Below, piece by piece: positions 34,601 to 46,854 of a DNA stretch of 64,000 nucleotides. The first letter of the stretch is position 1. Each line of letters begins with the position of its first letter. The notes under the pieces are model-generated. The model saw only the letters and a program-made list of their open reading frames with translations. It was not told the origin of the DNA and made no database searches. The translations under genes were made by a program, and so were the position numbers. The DNA is from Zychaea mexicana (Eukaryota; Mucoromycota; Mucoromycetes; Mucorales; Lichtheimiaceae): assembly GCF_025766255.1 (NCBI RefSeq), contig NW_026516743.1, positions 124,001-188,000 on the forward strand, read 5' to 3'.

Positions 34601-36394
34601 ATTTGCAATATAAGATCTGTTATTGCATTCTAGCTACGACTAAGCTGATTATTTAAATGGCATTTTCTTCAAAATCTAATGCAAGAAAAGCGTATCATAG
34701 TGACATCCTGCACTTGATCTCTGCCCTTCGCGGAAAAGTTTCTGGCTACCGTTGGCTTATCAACCAGCCGGGAGTGGGGAGCAAAACCTTCTTCCTCTTG
34801 GGCAATAGCAAGCATTGATAAATTTAATAAAACAAAGCCTAATGTAGCTTTTAAAGGTTTGATTCAAAGGTCAAAAGAAGAAAATGCTATCCGTTTAGTA
34901 TCATCCGGGTATTTTCTGTTATTGTCACTCTAAATACATCATTTCGTCTATGGCCTTAAGAGAGATAAATGTTTTCATTTGAATTATTATAAATGCGTTA
35001 TATCGAGCGATGACCTTGGTTCAAGTACTGCTTGCCATATACATGCATGAATCAATTCTGTTCTAACCACGGCTGCCTCGACAACAAGACCGAGGTGTTA
35101 CCCTTTCAATTTATTTGCATGACTTTTTTTTATCAGGTTATTTGTTCGGGTTGCATTTATCCTTTCTTCTCAAGCACAACATCTCATGTTAGGCAATTAT
35201 GTGGAATTTGGACTAGTATGTAATATGTGGTAGGGAGGAAGAGTGTAAGGATGGCACATTTGTTATTAAATCAAAGTACATAGTAAAGCTATAAAAAATG
35301 CGAAACATTGCTCACAAAATACCGGGAGGCTAGCTTGCCAGCGTCATCGCTGCCTTACATACTCGTTAAATACGGTGTAAATTTCCACTCCAGCATAATA
35401 TTTGTTGGCAATCAGAGCATCATCAATACTTTACCTGAAAGCGGCTGTCTTTTGACCCCACTCACTCTTTCGGCTATTATATTGCTGTTGTGTCGATGTT
35501 GATCTTCCGTCGAGGATAATCCGACACATCGTACTCCCAGTGTACTTCATGTTGTCGCGCAGTCACTTGAATGCATATTTCAAGCATTTGTAAAAATACT
35601 TGATGAATGCAATGTCACGTCTCTGGTCCTTGCAACATCGTTTCACTGTAACTATTATACATAATAGCAAATCTGCTCCTGATACACAACGTCAGTGTTA
35701 TTTTGCCTCGCAAAAGATGGCTAATAATTGCATTGCATAAAAAAGCAGTCTCACTTTGTGTCCACTATTGTTCAGTTATTATGAATTTATGCCATTGTTA
35801 AAGCCGATGAGCACAATAAGGATACTATAGAGTCTGTGTTCAGTATTCGTCTGTCGTTGAGCTTTACAATGCATGTTTTCATGTGTTGTATTCTAATTAG
35901 CAAAAGTGTGTATAGGCGCTGACATGTCTTTAAGTTTTCACTGTGTATACATGATTGTTTATGCAGGTCGCCTGAGAGCTCATTTTACCATTTGCGGTAC
36001 GATGCATGCTTCAGCATAGGTAGCACCAAAGACTGTTACACAGTGTAGAAATTCACATTTGGGTTATCGATTATCGTGTAGATACTGAACTTTAATCATC
36101 ACAACCGAACTATAAGAATCAAATCGCTACCTGCTTAACGGCAATGGCTAACGGGAAGAAGAGGAAGTAGTCCTGGCATAATACACATAGTCACCTTATC
36201 AACAAACAGGGCGTAAAAACGAAAAGGCTAGAGCGAAAAAATAATGCATTAAACGTGGGAAGGTTCAACGGATTTATATTTTTGCATTCTCTTGTTCTCT
36301 TCCCACCTGCGTTTTTCTTTTTTCTCTTCTTCTTTGGCACTTTATTACACCTTTCTTTTTTTGTTTTTTTGGAAACCACAGATCCAATTTCGCT
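31621..36394. other. Long intergenic region
   Basis: About 4.8 kb with no intact gene supported. It contains a (TC)n run at 32203-32222, the Zn2Cys6 relic at 32919-33215, an unassigned 121-codon frame at 33358-33723 (-), and a 54-codon ATG frame at 34657-34821 (+), too short and isolated to call. The last 200 bp before 36395 are CT-rich, as expected of a fungal promoter or 5' leader. Confidence 0.45.
32919..33215 (-). pseudogene. Relic of a Zn2Cys6 transcription factor N-terminus
   Basis: From ATG 33215 the minus strand reads MSTQAPRVFIMMNKKQ, then RTRVSCRAWQQRKVDMPPF and DLCRKA. Zn2Cys6 domains of this type usually read SCRACQQRKVKCD...C..C. Here one Cys is Trp, the KC pair after KV is missing and another Cys is gone. 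After a stop and a gap, a separate piece (about 32990-32919) reads RAFEPTKTFVKELKEKIER, then RQKALDGTG and a stop. This matches the linker and coiled coil that usually follow the zinc cluster. No fungal-specific TF domain follows. The combination is convincing for a dead Gal4-type regulator fragment, though no search was run. Confidence 0.5.
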
Positions 36395-39300
36395 ATGGCT
36401 ACACCAGCAGTTGATAATACACCTCGTGTACCGAGTGACATTGCGCGATCGCGCGTCGCCAACTTTTTGTCGGCCGGTAGCAACTTTTATACAATGGGCA
36501 TCCATCGTGGGCTGTGGGTACACCGACACTCAGGTGCACCACATGTTGAGCTGAGCGTATATAGCGTCCCTGATCTCAAGGTAGTATTACTCTTGAAATA
36601 AAATCATTAGCGTCCACTTTAGAGTGGCGCAAAGAGAGTGACGAGGATTTGTCCAACTAACTTTTTGTTTTTTATAAAAAAATCTATTAGCGAGTCCCTT
36701 TCAAGGTACATACATATAGAAACAGTGTTTAATCAAATCAATATGAGTGTAAAAAGCACCCAAAGGGTTAGTCACATGCACCGATATTAAATCGGATGTG
36801 TAGGATGCAGTGTCACAAACATTTAAAAAAGTGGACCAACATGAACGCAATTATGGTCCGAGTTGGGCGACTCACTGGTTCAAAATCGCAACGACAATTC
36901 CCAATATTATGAACGGAAAAACTGTAGTATTTCAATGGGATATGGGTTGTGAAGGAATGGTATGGACGACCGATGGGATCCCTATGCAAGGTTTGACAGG
37001 AGGAGGTATGCAAAAAATAAAGCATTTTGTTTATTAACAAGTGTGGCGGTCCAATGATAAGATGATTAAAAAAAACTGTATGAAATAAAAATATTGTTAG
37101 ATGGACAAGAACGACACGAGTACATTGTGACAAAGAAAGCCAAGGCGGGTGAACGCCATACATTTTACATTGAAGCAGCATGCAATGGAATGTTTGGTGT
37201 CGGAGATAGTGCCATGGTACCCGATCCGAATCGTTATTTCTCAATCAAAACAGCCGATCTTGTTGTCCCAGACTACGAAGTGCAGGATTTGTATTATGAC
37301 CTGGAGTAAGTATCATGTGCTTAAGCCTTGCATGAATTTTATAGGAAAAAGGCATAGTTGCTGACTAGTCATTGTATAAAATAGCATTATCAAAGGCATT
37401 GCCTATGACACGCAGAACGAAAGTCCACGTGCTCGTGAAGCCGTGTGGGTGATCAACGAAGTGATCAATCAGTTTATTCTCAAAGACCGTGGGTCAATCA
37501 AGCGTTGCAAAGCCCTCACATCTGAATTTCTATCTGTTCGTAACGGTCAGCCAAAGGGTCAGCATCAAATCACGGCAATTGGCAATTGCCATATAGGTCA
37601 GTTGCTATTTCAATAATGTACCCTCTTTTGTGTTGTGCGTACCTAGTATAACAAGTAGGCGAATGATGATTGATTAGACACGGCTTGGCTCTGGCCTTAT
37701 GACGAAACAAAACGCAAAATTGCAAGATCGTGGTCTACACAAGTCGACTTGATGGATCGCTATCCGGGATACATTTTTACAGGTTCGCAGGTAATGGACT
37801 ACCATGGTGACTTAGGCGTCTTTGGGCAATTCATGCATTGCAACCTCGTGTGATCACAATCCCTGGATCTCTAATTGGATCGAACTGTCTTTTGCTTTTT
37901 TAGACCCAACAATACGAATGGTTGAGCGAACTTTATCCATCCGTTTTTGAAAAGATCAAAGAAAAGGAAAAAGTCGGCCAATGGGAAATTATAGGAGGAG
38001 TAAGTTGGATAATATAGATACTTTTTCAAGGGCTGTTATCTAATCGTTATATTAAACCTGATTATGTTACTATTATAGAGCTGGGTTGAGCATGGTATGT
38101 CTTGAATATATTTGGTAGACATGAATCATCACACATCTGCTGTTGCTAAGGAGTTTATTCAGACACAAACATGCCTAGTGGTGAGTCGCTGTGTCGACAA
38201 ATGGTTCTCGGGTAAGTACCAAGTCACGTTCTCAATACTATGTGTTAAAAAACGAGCGCTATGACATATCCTTGACAATTACTATATCTAAATTAGACAA
38301 CGTTATTTTGAGAAACATTTTGGAAAACGCGCCAAAATTTTCTGGCTTCCAGATTCATTCGGTAGGATTGAAAATTTAAAGAGACCACTCAATGATGCTC
38401 TTGTCTTACTGATACTTTCTTGTTTATTGTATCGCCACAGGCTATTCCTCGCAGGTACCTACATAATACTGGAATTAATACTATTTATACTGTCAGAAAA
38501 ATATGCTTATATATCGTTACACTTGGAATACGGACAATAGCTTCCTCAAGTCCTCAAGCTCTCCGGTTGTGATTACTTTTTTACCCAAAAGCTATCATGG
38601 AATAACATCAACAAGTTTCCACTCACCACATTTTGGTGGACTGGTATTGATGGAACAAACATCTTATCTCATTTGACACCAGCAGACACGTATGTAGTTA
38701 TTAATTTGGTTCGAGACGTTATGTCAGTTAAAAGTTCATTCATTCATATGAATTTTTATTAGGTATGGCGCTTCTGTTACTGTTGCTGAGCTGACAAAAT
38801 GGTAAACAAAGCAGCACATAGCTTGAAGAAAATTGAAATCGTATTTAAGGAAAAAGAGAAAGGAGAGAGATTCCGTATAACGCATTGTGGTTTTTTTCTA
38901 TCTAGCACGAAAAATAACCATGACCTTGAATACTCGAATGAAAGCTTGCTCTGTTATGGGTAAGTATAGCATTGGTGTTTTTGTATTCCTCTTGAATACT
39001 GCAAAGATAACTGAGAGCTCGACTTTATCAAATGCTAGACATGGCGATGGTGGTGGTGGACCTACTCCAGAAATGCTTGAGCGATTGTCTCGCTTGAAGG
39101 ATGTGGTGAGTGATTTAAAATAAAAGTATGCATGAGCAAATAAGGGAGCTACACCCACCCTAACATTGCTTTATGAAATCTAGGATGGGCTTCCGATGGT
39201 TAAATCCGGCAAGGTGCTCGACTTTTTCCAAGGGATTGAAAAGCATTCTCGTGGTCTGCAATCATACAATGGAGAACTGGTAATGATACACAGTAAAAAT

Positions 39301-42006
39301 TTTGCATAAGAGGCTTTTCACAGCAAGGGCTGACTGATAGCATTTTTTCATTTCTGTCACTATAAAAAGTATCTCGAATTCCATCGTGGAACGTACACCA
39401 CTCAAGCACTTGTGAAACGTGGTAACCGTATATCTGAATTTTTGATTCGAGACGTCGAGATCTTGAGTACCATGGCAACAATATTAGCAAAATCTAGCAA
39501 TAAGAAGGCGGAGGACAGTTATGCGTAAGTGATCCTCATGATATAGCACTTTGAAAAGCTGTACTAATGACAGATCCGGTTGTAAAATAACGATAGCTAT
39601 CCGATCAACGATTTGGAGTGGATGTGGAAACTTTTATGTTTGAATCAATTCCACGACTGTTTGCCAGGATCGGCCATTGGTCTTGCCTTTAAGGACGTTC
39701 ACAAGGTACTAAAATATATAAGAAGACAAACAACTACTACGACAGTTATTTAGTGGGTGAATATGATTCTTTTATTTTTTTAAAAAAAACAATCTATATG
39801 TATACAGCATCATCGCGAAATCATATCCGCATCACTGTCGTTGCGCCACAAAGCCCAGTCTGCTATTATTGATCTTCGAGCTCTTTCTGATGACGATAAA
39901 ATACAAGAAGGTAAATCATTCAAAAGACGTTTTTTCTTTTTGATATTTATTAGTCATGACACGTAGGTTTGGTTGCGTTCAACACGGTACCTTGGGAAAG
40001 AACTGAGGTAATCGAAGTACCTCGTGGTAAGACAAGTTGGACCGGACAACAATGGAGTCGTGATGATCATGAATACGTGCTAGGTATTTGCTCTTCGCTA
40101 TATCTCCTTTACAAAAAAAAAACCATCAAAACTTACCTTTTGGTAGTGCGAAGCGTTCCAGGCCTTGGTGCAGCGGGATATGTGGCACACACACCAGACA
40201 TTCCTACCATCGATGCGGAAATTGGTGCAAAAGGTAGCTATTTCGTGTCGTTTGAAATATGGAAAAGAGAAACTCACCACTCTTGGTTATTTTAATAAGC
40301 TTACAAGGACGATGATGGTGGTTATTTTATCCTGGAAAACCAAAATTTGAAGGCAACCTTTAATCATGATGGACAGCTTGTACACTTGGTGGATAAGAAG
40401 GAGCCAGAAAGGTAATGTGATTTGTTCGATTAATTGATGAGGATCATGTATAAAAAATAGCTAAATGCCGTCAATATATGATAGACAACTTATTCCCAAT
40501 GGAGCCAGGGGAAATGTTCTCAAGCTTTACGAGGATGTGGTAAGTTACATTTACGGGGCTATATACAAAGATGAAGGTATCCAATATTAACCAACTTTGC
40601 TTATAATGCTCACCAATAGCCCATTTACTGGGATGCATGGGATGGTATGTATTCACGATAACCAGCGAGTCCCGCATAACGAGAAACACTGGACTAATAG
40701 CCACCGTTATATTTGCTTCTTATTATTTTTTCACAGTTGAGATTTACCACTTGCAAAAGTGGAAACCTATCGAAGGTGAAGCCAGTATCAAGGTACGGTT
40801 CATACAGCAGTCGATTGTATCAAACGGAACTTCTAACACATGTTTGGGGCACATAGATTGTTTCCGAGGGTCCATTGAAAGCCGAGCTTCACTTCCGTCA
40901 AACAATATCTGACAAGTCGTGGATCGAGCAAACGATTAGCCTGACCTGTTTGTCTGAGCGCCTAGAGTTCAGCAATTTTGTTGACTGGCACGAAGCACAT
41001 CAATTTCTGGTAATCATTCTTACAAAAAAAGAAAGAAGAATCAATGCCTATTCACTCATGATGAACTGCTATTAGAAAGTGGAATTTGTTTGGGACCTAG
41101 TGAGCGATTATGTAAGTGTTAATTTCTTGCATATAGAGATTTTATGGAGAATGGAGAGTTTTATATTGATTTCATCATTTGCTATTATTCGTAGGCCACC
41201 TATGAGATTCAATACGGCGTTTTGCGACGACCCACTCATTACAACACAACCGTGGATTCAGCAAAGTTCGAAGTGTGTGGACACAAGTTTGCCGATTTAT
41301 CTGAAGCCAACTATGGTGTCGCATTGATGAACAATTGCAAATACGGATACGCGACCCATGGAAACACACAGCGACTTTCGCTCTTGCGTTCACCAAAAGG
41401 GCCAGATGAAAACGCCGATATGGGTGAGCACAAGTTCAAGTACGCAATCTATCCGCACCAAGGACACTTTAACGCTTCCAATGTCGTTCGCGAGGCTATT
41501 GATTTTAACGTCCCTCTGTCGCTTCGGTAATATTTATGCTACATGATGCCGTACCTTTCGACAAAAATTGCTGCTGCAAATTCTAAAATTCTGGCTTTTC
41601 TTCGTTCGTAGTTATGCGGAAGATCAGAGAGTTAGATCTGGCACAGTCTTGCGGCCTTTGTTCCAAGTGGATCCTCCCACTCAAATCATTCTCGATACCA
41701 TTAAACCCGCAGAAGACGATCAGGGCAAAGGCAAAGTGCTGGTGCTACGCTTGTATGAAGCATATGGTGGAAAGGCCACTGCACTACTTAAGAGGTAACG
41801 TAATCACTGGAAAAAGTGTGCTCAGAAGAAAACATGATACTAATTGAGCTGGAAATAGCCGTTTGAGTATCAAACGTATCCTTGTGACAAACGTGCTCGA
41901 AGATGATTCGGACCAGGAACTACCCCGCGCTGATGAAGCTGGTTCGTTTAAGCTCGCTTTGCGTCCTTTCCAAATTTTAACCTTGAAGGTGCAATTGTCG
42001 GCGTAA
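36395..42006 (+). CDS. AMS1: Alpha-mannosidase, GH38 (Ams1-like)
   Basis: GH38 alpha-mannosidases trim mannose from glycans; the fungal Ams1 type is vacuolar or cytosolic and acts in free-oligosaccharide turnover. About 20 short exons run from ATG 36395 ([20 protein letters not shown]) to TAA 42004-42006. Early exons are 36395-36580, a 15-bp microexon 36691-36705 (RVPFK), 36804-37005 and from 37101. The zinc-site block [16 protein letters not shown] spans an intron near 37600-37680. The nucleophile block [15 protein letters not shown] lies near 38340-38560. Later blocks are [61 protein letters not shown] and the C-terminal beta domains ([15 protein letters not shown] at the end). No signal peptide is visible, in line with Ams1 being delivered from the cytosol. 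No frameshift is needed. Confidence 0.92.
36691..36705 (+). other. 15-nt microexon of the alpha-mannosidase gene
   Basis: CGAGTCCCTTTCAAG lies between a TATTAG acceptor and a GTACAT donor. It adds RVPFK, keeping phase 0 on both sides and matching the expected protein at this point. Confidence 0.6.
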
Positions 42007-42084
42007 AGTCTAGTATGGATTATGTGACGATCCAAAAATAGCCGCATCATCTTATTTCAACTGAAGAGCTAGGATACTTTACTA

Positions 42085-42297
42085 TTATGAAGTAAAAGTT
42101 GCATTGCTCATCATGCTGTGTCTTTCTGATGTAATATATGGTGGTGTATATGTCAGTTTTTTGCTTACGTAAATGTTAGTTTTTTGGTGCTCAAGAGACT
42201 CATTAGTAACGGGAGCTTGGGGTTTATGAAGCGCCCTTTGCATCCAATAACAGACTGCAGCAACATTGATGACAAAGAGCTTCTTTTCGAAAGCCAT
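42085..42297 (-). CDS. Possible small protein
   Basis: A 70-codon frame starting MAFEKKLFVINVAAVCYW, with a short hydrophobic N-terminal segment that could be a membrane anchor. It starts about 100 bp from the divergent WLM gene, so the two could share a promoter. A GTAAGC donor after KTNIY suggests the coding part may be spliced and shorter. I do not recognise the family. Its 3' end is close to the convergent alpha-mannosidase stop. Confidence 0.3.
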   Translation of the reverse strand: MAFEKKLFVINVAAVCYWMQRALHKPQAPVTNESLEHQKTNIYVSKKLTYTPPYITSERHSMMSNATFTS

Positions 42298-42397
42298 GGA
42301 AAACCCGCACGAATTTATACATTTAAGGGATGATAACGTAATCCATTTTAATCTCTTTTTTTTTCATACTACTTAGTTCCCATTATATTGTATTACC

Positions 42398-43424
42398 ATG
42401 TCTACTACCGAAGAACCAGTCGTCAATTTCAAAGTACAGTTCAAGACGCAATCGCTCGATATCCAACAGTGGAGCCCTGATATCACCGTCCGAGAACTCA
42501 AATCACACCTTCAAAACGTAACTGGCATACCGATCGATCATCAAAAACTAGTGCATAACGGCAAAATCTTGAGAAATGACGACGATACGATTGCACAATT
42601 CAACGAGGTCAAATTAATGTTGATTGGTACTCCCACCGAGCAAGTTAAAGAAATTGCCAAGCTCGATGACCGCTTAAATCGTCGACAAGTGATCAAGCCG
42701 AGTCGACCAGTGAAACGATCTGTCCAAAGCACGACGTCGAGTCAGTATACCTTTCATCGCATCACAGTCATTGACGAATTCCCACAGCCAGAGCAGGCAC
42801 GGAAGTTGCTCGAGCGATTGAGAGATGACCGAGGGGTGAGTAGACAAAATTGAAGAGAGAGAGACAAAGGAGACGGATAAACTAATACTACAGCCTCGTA
42901 TCAAGATTAGAGCTATTATGCAGCAACGCAAATGGTCAGTTGGAGAACTGACTGAATTAACGCCGTTCGAGGCAACGATTCTCGGATACAACAGAAATGC
43001 AGGTCAATTAATAGCCATCCGTCTTCGCACCGACGATTTATCAGGTTTTCGGCATTATGACAGTATACGAAAAGTCTTACTGCATGAACTCACGCATAAT
43101 GTATGGAGCGACCACGACGACAATTTTCGTGCCCTGAACCGCCAGCTCAATAAGGATGTCATAGCACTCGACTGGACAGCACATGGCGCACAAGCATTAT
43201 CCTCCGGATCCAAATTCCATCAACCTGTTGATGAGGATTATGATGATGAGATAACGGGGGTATCATGGGAAGGTGGAAGCTATCGACTCGGTGGTGGAGG
43301 TGGCAAGAGCGTACAGAATAGTGATGTTGCATTACAAAGGGAGCTACGAGCTAGAGCTGCTGCAACACGTTTGACGAAACAAGAAGAGCAAGAGCTTGAC
43401 GAAGGATGTGGTAGCAGTAAATAG
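42398..43424 (+). CDS. Ubiquitin-like / WLM-domain metalloprotease
   Basis: Two exons, 42398-42835 and 42894-43424, give 322 aa in phase. Residues about 8-78 form a ubiquitin-like domain (VNFKVQFKTQSLDI, LKSHLQNVTGIPIDHQKL, VKLMLIG). Residues about 125-260 form a WLM (Wss1-like) domain: LLERLRDDRG, PRIKIRAIMQQRKWSV, then the zinc motif HELTHNVWSDHDDNF with the three His ligands and catalytic Glu, and FRALNRQLNKD. Wss1-type proteases cleave SUMO/ubiquitin-linked proteins and DNA-protein crosslinks. A fused ubiquitin-like plus WLM architecture is known in fungi and plants. A Gly-rich stretch precedes the basic C-terminal helix. The protein looks complete with an intact active site. Confidence 0.88.
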
Positions 43425-43854
43425 TCTCAATTCATTGATCTTCTTCACTATCTCCTCCACGACTATATTTACCCTTGACTCGATCCGTTGACCCGTTGTG
43501 ACCCGTTTATACATATAATATGTATGAGGTACTTGTATTCAAGTAGTCAATATTCTTGTTGGGAAGCATCATTATATTATAGGATGTAGTTGTCAATATG
43601 TCTGCTATAGAACTATAACATATAACGTACTTATATTCTTTTTATTGTGGGATTATCTTTATATTCAAGAGTAAAGGATAAGTAAGCTATAGCAATATAT
43701 GTAAAAGGAGTAAAGAAGCAGCAATAGTACAATGAGAACGGACAATAGAGGGTGGCAATAAGAGACGAGGTTTGACAAAAGACTGAAAAGGAATTGAGAA
43801 AAGAAAAACGAAGGAAGAAGGAATAAGCGATAAGAAAAGGAAAAAGGAAAAGGA
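43425..43854. other. Intergenic spacer before the tandem array
   Basis: 3' flank of the WLM gene, AT-rich with purine runs. The minus-strand frame 43631-43888 is low complexity (Phe/Leu/Tyr) and crosses into the repeat, so it is not called. The repeat starts at TTAGGGG, 43855. Confidence 0.6.
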
Positions 43855-44197
43855 TTAGGGGCATATGGGGAAGTCGATTTTCAACCACACTTAAACCATT
43901 CTGCTTTCTTTAATACATGTGAGCCCAAGCCGACTCTTCTTTGATGGCACAAAACCCTTTGCCTTTAAGAATAATCACACAAAACGTAGATGTTGCTAGC
44001 ACTGCTGACAATTGGTTTGTCAAAGTTGACAGACTCTGATAGACTCGCTGAGATTATATGTGAGTCCGCTAGCAAAAGCTGGTCCGCTTGCAAAAGTTGG
44101 ACTCGCCCAAAAAAAAATAATTGGGGAAAATTTAGCGAGTAAGCTGGACTTGCTTCAGATGCTATATTATTGTCATTTTCTTTTTTTTGTGTAAAAA

Positions 44198-44500
44198 GTG
44201 GGGAACGAATGGGAAAAGAAACTGATCATTCTTAAAAGAACTTTCAGCTCCCCACTCCTACTTCGAAAAGTAGAAGCACGATGTCAACCCGGCGATAGCT
44301 CGAAGGCCCCCGACACAGCTGGAATACCACTGCTGGCTTTATTCACCGCATCCAATTCGTTGAGAAACTTTTTTTTCGCAGCGAATGGCACAATTTATGG
44401 GCAACGTCCGCTATTGAAGCGACTTGTGGGTCAATTTTCAAATTTCGCTTGCATCGCTTTAACCCCAATAGAGGCCCTTCCTGTCATGACTATTCGTTGA
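44198..44500 (+). CDS. Hypothetical protein, repeat copy 1
   Basis: A 100-codon frame (MGNEWEKKLIIL...) kept open in all three copies, with one substitution here (Lys for Glu at residue 13). No domain is recognised, and conservation may simply reflect recent duplication. It is followed by CT-rich DNA and an AT-rich stretch, so a noncoding or promoter role is equally possible. Confidence 0.25.
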   Translation: MGNEWEKKLIILKRTFSSPLLLRKVEARCQPGDSSKAPDTAGIPLLALFTASNSLRNFFFAANGTIYGQRPLLKRLVGQFSNFACIALTPIEALPVMTIR

Positions 44501-45681
44501 CCTCTACTCAATCCCTCAACAACTTTATCGTCAATCATCACCCAACTTATCAACCTTCATAAATATAAATGTAATCACTCGACTTGTTCCTTGTTCCTTT
44601 CTCATCATCTGGTCTCCTTGACCTTCCGATATTCTTCTTGCCTTGACCTAGATTCATCTCTCCTCTGTCTTTGGCTTGTCTTGTTTTGTCGTCGCTTCCG
44701 GCTCACTTTATGACGCATGCCCGTAACACTAATTCAAGTGCCCGTGTATGATCCAGCCTTCGGATAAAGCTCTTCCAAGTGCATGTCAACTGCAAGATTG
44801 TGTGAGAAACAATGAGTCTGTTTGTAAGGGATTCTCTCACTCTGTAACCTTTAACTACCAAGAATAACTTTACCACAATACAAGCCTTTTTTTATTAGTA
44901 TATGTACAATATCAAAACTGACAATTACGTTAAACACACAATCTGAAACCTGGTTGAAAAACTAGGGCACATCGGTGTGCTTCTATGGGTAAATCTATCA
45001 TAAGCGTTGGCTATCCAATTTGTCACTGGGGATTCTGCGAGATCATTGTTCTTCATAGGCAAGAAGTTTTTACCAGACAGCAGTGAGAGGTCGAACCTAC
45101 GACCGTTTGAGCATGCTCAGAAAGGCTTCCCGAAATGGTGTGGAAATTCTTTCACAGTTTTGCGCTAGCCTTGTTAGGGTCGTCCATCGTCTCTTCATTT
45201 GGTGTATCTTTATCTATTATGTATGTGAAGAAAAGGTTAATCCGGCCCGGTAAATGTATTTGACAGCAGGCAATGTACAATGTGAATTATGTGATTCAAC
45301 ATCAGAATCAAGTAGTGTAGAATATGTCGATACGGCCAGGTATATGTATCGGACAATAGGCTACATAAAGTACATGACCGTTAGAGTGACAATTTTCTTG
45401 AGTGTTGGTTAATCCGTGTAACATCAAGATCTGTTTGGATAAAGAATCTGTACATGGCAGTTTGACCTAGCTTTCGTTAACTTTCACAATCCCTGGTTTC
45501 CATGAATTTGAAGAATGAAATTTTAGGGGAACCACTGTATAAATGTATGGGACAACAAACGATTCAACAGTAAAAATGCATAAAAGGTTATGCTGCTGCT
45601 GCATGGAAAATTTTATTATAATATGTTATACAGTATCACCGACGATTACATTGCTCAGAGAAACATTCGCATAATAATACT
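44501..45681. other. Non-coding part of the repeat unit
   Basis: No gene supported. It holds a CT-rich promoter-like stretch (44570-44700) and the point (about 45170) where the third copy's homology ends. The equivalent in copy 2 is 53568-54745. Confidence 0.5.
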
Positions 45682-46690
45682 TCACTTTTTCTCAAAAGCT
45701 TCACTCAGTTGATTGGTAATCATGGCCATGGTTTGTTCATACGCCGGTGTATCAACAGGAACAGTAGCATATCCATGAACTGTTTTTAAGCACATACAAG
45801 AAGGAACCATGAGTAATCACAATCCACCACTGTAGTAGTAAGGTAACAAAGAGAAGAAGCATGCTTCAACATAGAGTATAATACGTACTTGCGCCAATGA
45901 CCCGAACAGTGGCATTAGGTACTCCAGCATTGGTCAATCGACGAGCATAGTCTTCACCTTCATCACGCAAAATGTCTGCTTCTGCGGTGAAAATTAGAGC
46001 TGGTGGGAGTCCTTGAAGCTCCTCGGTGGTCGCCAACATTGGGAATCCGATCTTTGTCTTCTCACAGTCATTCCAATACGCCTTATCAAAGAATATAGCG
46101 TCTTCGTTTTTCAAATAGTAGTCGCCGCCGCCAAAAAGCTTTGCAGATTCGTACTTGTCGCGCGAAGCTGCTGTCGCGGGATAAAGTAATATCTGAGCTT
46201 TGATAGCGCTTGGTAGACCACGTTCTTTGGCCATCACTAAGAACGGTAAAAGTGTCCTTCTTTAGCTTTGCATTTTGTCACTTTTGTCTTTTCAATCTTT
46301 CGTATCCTTAATATACATAGTAATGCATACATGGAATGACTGCAGATAGATTGCCTCCTGCTGAGTCGTCGCAGACAGCAAGACGGCTTACGTCAACATT
46401 TATGGAGTCGCCATTTTCAACAACCCAAGAGAGCGCTGCAAATGCGTTTTCATGAGCTGCGGGATACTTGGACTCTGGAGCGAGTGGGTAGTCAACGAAT
46501 ACAACCGCTACATTGTTCCTCACACAAATCTGGTTGTAGGAGCCAGCCATTAGTATTCCTCTTGTGATATCCAATAGAAGCGGTGTGTAATCATACATGT
46601 GAATTTTCCATTTCTTTAAAGTACGAACTTACATCTTTAACTAGTTTGCCATGAGTATATTTGCTACCGAAAACCCAACCGCCGCCGTGA
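45682..46690 (-). pseudogene. HSL-type alpha/beta hydrolase, N-terminally truncated, copy 1
   Basis: Four exons are readable: 46690-46633 (SHGGGWVFGSKYTHGKLVKD, the oxyanion HGGG motif), 46529-46331 (ICVRNNVAVVFVDYPLAPE, DVSRLAVCDDSAGGNLSA), 46236-45889 (MAKERGLPSAIKAQILLYP, ALIFTAEADILRDEGEDYA) and the last ending 45682 (IHGYATVPVDTP, LSEAFEKK). The triad Ser (in DDSAGG), Asp (in EADILRDEG) and His (in IHGYA) is present. The nucleophile elbow G-D-S-A-G reads D-D-S-A-G, so its first Gly is Asp. The usual 80-100 residues before HGGG are absent, and an epoxide hydrolase fragment on the other strand begins only about 165 bp away. The gene is probably a remnant of a rearrangement. Confidence 0.75.
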
Positions 46691-46854
46691 CTTTTGAATT
46701 GATGTCAAAAAGAAACAGGTTTAGTATTGTTAAACCTCCCTAAGAAGAGGATATTGAAGGTCAATAAGAATGTATGAACTCACTAGAATACGACAGCAGG
46801 GAGAATAACTACATACCGTCATCCTATCTAATTTGCACGCTAAGATTTCAAAAG

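Noticed and set aside
43855..45170. LTR of a retrotransposon (the segment recurs at the ends of each 9-kb unit)
   Set aside because: The recurrence is explained by tandem duplication; no TG...CA ends, primer-binding site, gag or pol were seen.
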